Assembly (NCBI GenBank): GCA_004154925.1
Contig: QJNS01000251.1
Coordinates: forward strand, 1 to 64,000
DNA: 64,000 nt
DNA from: Monosporascus cannonballus
Lineage: Eukaryota > Ascomycota > Sordariomycetes > Xylariales
Direction: 5' to 3'
How positions within the stretch are numbered: the stretch's first letter is position 1; every line of letters starts with the position of its first letter. The notes under the pieces were generated by a model that was given only the letters and a program-made list of their open reading frames with translations, had not been told where the DNA came from and did not search any database. Shown in pieces: positions 58,949 through 64,000 of this stretch. The translations under genes and the position numbers were made by a program.

Positions 58949-60791
58949 TCAGCCCTGGTCGTCCCCTGGAAGCCTTATTTCATGTCCATTCCCTTCTCTT
59001 ACAAAAGGGGTCAAGCACACACCCACTACAGCCACAGCGGCACAGAGCCAGAACACAAATCCACTCATGTTGTGCGTTGACCCATAACCAAACAGCTTTC
59101 CTGACAGAGCAGTGCTTGCAGCCCGGATGATCATCGACGAGAAGAATGCGATGCTGTGTGTCCTCCCGAGCGCGGAGGGATGCGGGGATGCCGCATTTAT
59201 AAGTACAGTTTGTGACGGGCTTACCATGCTGGTCAGGAGCGCAGTCAATACCTGGATGGGTACAATGAGCGCCCAGATGGCCAAACCCGTCTTACCACTG
59301 GGCGGCGGCGTAGTAGACGGTACAACGGCTGCGTATGGATATGTGAAGTAAAGCAGAGGGAAGCCAAGGTAGAAGAGCCGCCAAACCCTCAAAGTCCCCA
59401 GGTGCTGTGCCAGCCTCGGGTACACGACCAGCTGCATGGGAATAGCAAAAACACCTGTCGTCATGTTTTGATCAGCAAAGTTGGGGAGGAGATGAGGGCG
59501 GATGAAGAAAGTTGTCTTTTCATAAATCTTACCATACATGACGGCGTAGACCGCAAGTGGGCGTGGCGTAAAACCAGCGCCTCCCCCAAACCAGAATGGC
59601 AATACCCTGTTAAGCTCCTCTTCTCTGCTGGAAACTGGGGTAACCAACAAATTTGGAAAAGCGACACTTGCAGTGGCGAGGTGTGACTCATAAATGAAGC
59701 TCGCAAGCAGAACCAATACCATATTGTTGGTGAATATACGGTGCATTGGTAACTTCTGGTCTTCGCTGCGAACTTTGGATGGAGCCTCTGGGGATGTGGG
59801 GGAGGAAGAATGGTCAGTATCGTCCAAGAAACCCATCTCTTCCGTGTCTCCTTCTTCTGTGTTAACAGCAAGATATTGCGCGCCTTTCCCTCCCACCGGC
59901 CTCCGGAAGGAGCGCACGAGCGAAAGAATGTATCTGGATGCAGCAATCCCGGGGTCGTATCTATGGCGCACCGATTTCGAGGTCTGTGGCAGCAGTTGGT
60001 CTCTACCCGTTGAAGGAAATGTGGAACGAAATGGCAACACATACCTCTTCGAGGAATAGAAACGCAGTCACCAGGACCATAAACAAAAAAGTGGCATTCA
60101 ACAACGCCGGAAGCGCATATGGATACTTGCGTAGGAAGCTGCTGCCTTGCCCTGCTGGCTTCAACTCGACTGTCCAGGCTGCCACGAGGGCGCTAAGAAT
60201 GATTGCGAAGCTGGTGCTTATGTTGAGTAGCACAAAAGCCCTAGCTTGGAATCTGCATGACTCCCTTCTTAGCTCATCCGGTCGAAACATACTCAACGGT
60301 AGACCTACCGTTTTTCTTTTACAACTTCCGACGTCATGGTCCTCACCATGGCGACGGTGCCGTTTGTCAAGCCCTCTATAAATCGAAGTATAAGAGCTTG
60401 TTTGAAGTTGGTAATAAAGCCAAAGAGCGAACAGGCGATAACTAGAGGCAGATTGGTCATTTTCAAGCCATGTGCCAGGCGAGGTGTGCGACTAACATGA
60501 GCCTGACAAGCTCAGGAGTACGACGACTTTCCTGCCTCCTCGGGGAGAGTCCGCCAACATGCCGAGAAACACAGATGCAAGACATTGTGCAATCGTATAT
60601 GCGGCCTGTAGGTATGTGGATTGCTGGACGATCGTAGCGCTAGGGAGCGACAGGTCAAGCGACTGGAGTTGGTAATATATATAGGAGGAAATGGACACTT
60701 TGACAATGGGCTCACAAAAGCGGACCAGAAACAAAATGAGCAGCTGGTCTTTCCGCGGCAATGACGACCAGGTTGTTGACGTATCTGCCAT
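58949..60791 (-). CDS. Major facilitator superfamily transporter
   Basis: Predicted about 530 aa. Exons: 60791-60497, 60441-60309, 60252-60045 and 59983-58949, the last probably interrupted by a 78-base intron at 59532-59455. That intron is a multiple of three, so retention would also stay in frame (556 aa). The N-terminal half shows the first helix pair and the loop motif GMLADSPRGGRK (MFS motif A, GxLADxxGRR-like), then GLTNGTVAMVRTMTSEVVKEK, a stretch typical of the fungal YCR023C-like drug:H+ antiporter group. A long acidic cytosolic loop (EEGDTEEMGFLDD, then SPTSPEAPSK) separates the halves. The C-terminal half has several more hydrophobic helices. Likely plasma-membrane or vesicle exporter of the cluster product (inference). 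Confidence 0.85.
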
Positions 60792-61043
60792 TGTGGATAG
60801 GAGGGAGGCTGGCAGTTGCTTTGAATACGTACGCCCTGAATGTTGGCAGTACAGAAGGCCATGATGAAGTCTTTTAACTGCAATACAGAAGAATACCCGC
60901 TAAATGCACATGCTACAAAATATGGGTTATCCAACCCTGCCCGACGCACATAGTATGCACATGAGGAGTTCGACGATATCAGCTATAGTTGGTGGGGTGA
61001 ATGAAGAACTACAAGGATTTCAGTGGGCTTTACTACGTGTACA
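60792..61043. other. Spacer upstream of the MFS gene
   Basis: Presumed promoter of the transporter, ending at the MITE target duplication. No gene supported. Confidence 0.4.
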
Positions 61044-61051
61044 CACATGCG

Positions 61052-61404
61052 TAGGGTTTGCAATGGATACCAAATGGGTACCCACGGACTACCCACGATC
61101 GTGGGTGGGTAACCGTGGGTGGTCTTGGCGTTATTTCAAAAATACCTACAACTACCCACCTATGAACTAACCACTTACGGGTACCCGTGGGTATTTTTAA
61201 ATATGCATTAATCTGCGTATTAATCCGTATTTTCGTTATCGATACTATAAGTAATTCGACATTTTGAGTACCTACGAGTGGTTAGTCCGTGGGTAATTTC
61301 ATTTTACCCACGTACCCCTCTTAACCACCTACGTAAATTTTTACCCACCTACGGATACTCGTGGGGGAAATTTTAGCGTGGGTGGGTGAGTAGTGCAAAC
61401 CCTA
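61052..61404. mobile_element. hAT-like MITE (copy 2)
   Basis: 353-bp element with perfect 11-bp inverted ends TAGGGTTTGCA, flanked by a perfect 8-bp duplication CACATGCG (61044-61051 and 61405-61412). Interior carries many CGTGGGT/ACCCACG words near both ends and an AT-rich centre. No coding capacity. The 8-bp duplication and TAGGG ends place it in the hAT superfamily. Confidence 0.9.
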
Positions 61405-61639
61405 CACATGCGTGGTAGTCTATAGAGGTCGCCGGAGGAGCCATGATCCGAGAACGCCGAGTAGAGTCGGCGTTTCAGTTCAGGTGCTGGAGCGGAGACC
61501 TACCATAACAGGATGGAGGAGATACCCGTGGCTTCCGAGAATCAAGCCAAGATGGCTGGAGACAAATACAGCGGTGTTTTAAATAAATGGGTCAAGTGCT
61601 ACATCAATCTATGCTAGAATGCAACCTAAACTCGAACTC

Positions 61640-62100
61640 CACATAATGAATAACGCTAACAATAAATAAGGCATTTTCTTATAAGAACTACTCTTTATAA
61701 CTGTATTTTGCAATATCTTAACAACTTTTTAGTTAATTGATTTCGAGTAAAGATAATTAATTTAAACTATAAACGCAGAATTCAAAATATAAAGAATTTT
61801 ATTATAGAAAGTAATTCCGAGATTTTTATAAATCTGCAATTCGATATACTCAAATCGACTTTATTCTACCGTATCCAGAGCGCTAAATCGCGATTAGAAG
61901 CTAAAGCTAAAGACGTAAGTTTTTGAATTAGAAAAGAATAAACTTATAAACTAGATATTATATAAAAAAAGTATACAGTTGCGCTTCGATAAAAACATAG
62001 ATCCGTTATATAATAAAAACTTTACTAAACTTTTTTTTAAAAAAAATGTCGAAAAGCATTAAATGAATCGCTTTATAGTACTGTATAATAAGATATATGT
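61640..62100 (+). pseudogene. RIP-degraded pogo-like transposase N-terminus
   Basis: A plus-strand frame around 61815-61950 reads FDILKSTLFYRIQSAKSRLEAKAKD, matching the helix-turn-helix that opens fungal pogo/Fot1-type transposases, and later KLDIIKKKYTVALR after nonsense codons. The remainder to about 63000 is too degraded to follow. I found no terminal repeats. Confidence 0.6.
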
Positions 62101-64000
62101 GAAAAAAAAGAATGAATTATACTTTAAAAGTGTTTCGAACTATATTATTATAACGAAATACGCAAGTTTTTCCATTTTCTGACCGCCGTTTAAGCGAAAT
62201 ATAAAATTAAGCTCCATAACAAATATAATATAAATAAATCGAATGTTCAAAGAGAAAAGTAAGTCGACGAAACGATGTGTATAAAGTTTACAAAGTTGAA
62301 AATAACGTTAAAAGTATATATTATCAAATATATAGGCTGTATATATAGAAAATATACCGCTGTATATATTTTTAATAACTTGATCGTGTAAATATAATAC
62401 TTACTGAAACCTATCGAAAACACGAAATATATATTAATTTTGAAAATGGGAACTAACAACTTTATTATGTTAAAATAATCAAAATCTATTGTTTTCTAGA
62501 AACAGAACGGCGTTTTCAAAATAGATAGTGGTTACTTATTATAAATAGCTATATTATATATATCTTTTGCGTTTATATAGAAATGCTTTAAAAACAAGGT
62601 AGCGCTTATGTATCTGCTACCTTGTTCGAATAGTAATCTTTATCTACTTAATGTTGTCGTATTTTCTATGCTGTTACGGCGCTGTACGTTTTTTAAGTTT
62701 TTTAAAAAAATTCTATTATTATAAAAAGAAAAAGAATCATTCAACAAACGCAGAGTGCTTATATAAATAAAGCGAAATAGGGGCTTAGATAAGCCGCTTT
62801 GTTAATACCGTAATAATAACCCTTTTTTAGAGCAGTTATTTTTAACTACTTTCTAAAAAATATTAATTTTTTCAGAAATCGAATTTTAGCTAATTAATAA
62901 TATACTAATCGTCGTAAAACGTTATAGCAATAACGTATATATATAATATAACCGGAATAAGATCGCAATATTAATAGAATAATGAGATACTATATAAATA
63001 TATATAATATTAATTTTAATAAAAAATAATAATAGTATTACGCGAGATATTATGAACTCGATTAAATTTTGTTATATTTTACTTTTTATCGTTTTTCTGT
63101 AATAAATGTTAAATACTTTTTTAATTTCTTTATATTTTTTTCAAAACGCCGCATTATTAATATTTATTATATTGTAATATTTTTTTCTTTACTTTTTCGT
63201 TGCTTGTATTTTTTATTTACCGTTTTGTATTACTTTGCTATTATTGTAAAAATATTTCTATAGCTTTTTATTATTTATATAATATTTATTTGCGTTATAT
63301 AACTTTATATCATTATATTTATAAAATGTTGTTTTGAATTATAATTTTGATATGAATAATTTGTTTCAGTTTGGATGCAGTTTCTTATTTATTACGATAA
63401 ATTAATATATATTTAATAATAGGTGTCGAAAACTTTGTTTATTAATAAATTCTATACGTTGTAATATTAAGGTTATATCTAGAGAGTATAATTGTAATAG
63501 TTGGTTTTTAACGCATAAATAGTATGCAACGTTTAAAGTAATTCTTTTAATTTAAAACTGTATTCGATTAAGTTATATATTATTCGACGCAAATTTCGCG
63601 TTTAAAGTAGTTGAAAAAACTTATCATATTATTTTCAATGTGATAAAAACGAATTTCTTTTTAATTATAATTACATTTTTTATATTATTTGCAAAAGAGC
63701 AAAGTTAATTATTTTAAACAAATTACTATCTAACAAGTCTTAATATAAATCTTTTACCTTTATTTCGTTAACTATTCTATAAATATCTCGTTTTATATAA
63801 TTGATAATAATGTAATATTAATTAAATACTAGTAAATTAACGCTTAAACTATAGCATAAAAAGGTATTTAAATATAACTCAATTATTAGTGCTAAAAACT
63901 GTTAATTATTATGGTTAATTAAGCGCGTTTTGGGTAATAAAATAGCTATTACAATTTTAATAATATTTAATCGTTGCATTATTATCGTTGTATTGTGTTT
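62101..64000. other. AT-rich RIP-like block to the window end
   Basis: Very AT-rich, few CA/TG pairs. Only short stop-ridden frames of Tyr/Phe/Ile. Probably transposon sequence continuing past the window. A small inverted pair (AAGGTAGCG... and GCTACCTTG) lies at 62598-62625. Confidence 0.5.

Overview
The window looks like a filamentous ascomycete chromosome arm (Pezizomycotina). Genes have short GT-AG introns of about 50-130 bases, GC-balanced gene islands alternate with AT-rich blocks almost free of CA/TG dinucleotides (the footprint of repeat-induced point mutation, RIP), and the transposon families (chromodomain Ty3/Gypsy, pogo, Tc1/mariner, hAT and PIF-Harbinger) are ones common in fungi. 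No tRNA, rRNA or CRISPR was seen.

Layout. 1-7303: a microsatellite and a complete but RIP-killed Gypsy element (491-7303, target duplication ACCCG). 7310-9560: GC-rich, fragments of an unrecognised gene and a dispersed repeat. 9560-19689, gene island A: SCP2-PhyH dioxygenase (-), SAM methyltransferase (+), P450 (-), Baeyer-Villiger monooxygenase (-), P450 (+). 19928-26121, transposon pile-up: hAT-like MITE with a nested small solo LTR, Tc1/mariner relic broken by a 428-bp solo LTR and a TA-flanked MITE, and a 3.3-kb pogo-like element. 26269-31052, gene island B: bifunctional terpene synthase (+) and a stand-alone adenylation-domain enzyme (-), convergent. 31175-48249: RIP-degraded Harbinger relic, a Gypsy element with a second Gypsy element nested in it, and the end of a third copy. 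48725-60791, gene island C: APH-fold kinase-like protein (+), second SCP2-PhyH dioxygenase (+), UstYa/DUF3328 protein (-), SDR (-), AT-rich gap, MFS transporter (-). 61052-64000: second hAT-like MITE and a RIP-degraded pogo relic.

Interpretation. The three islands together read as one terpenoid biosynthetic gene cluster. The terpene synthase has a C-terminal prenyltransferase that would make the C20 or C25 diphosphate and an N-terminal class I cyclase. Two P450s, a BVMO, two PhyH-type Fe(II)/2-oxoglutarate oxygenases, an SDR and a UstYa-like protein would oxidise the skeleton. A methyltransferase, an adenylating enzyme and a kinase-like protein could decorate it, and an MFS protein could export it. 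The two SCP2-PhyH genes are paralogues sitting at opposite ends of the cluster, about 40 kb apart, which supports a single locus later split by transposons. The product cannot be named from sequence alone.

Exon coordinates were worked out by hand from splice motifs, frame and comparison of paralogues. For all multi-exon genes given with exon coordinates, the exon lengths add up to an open frame.
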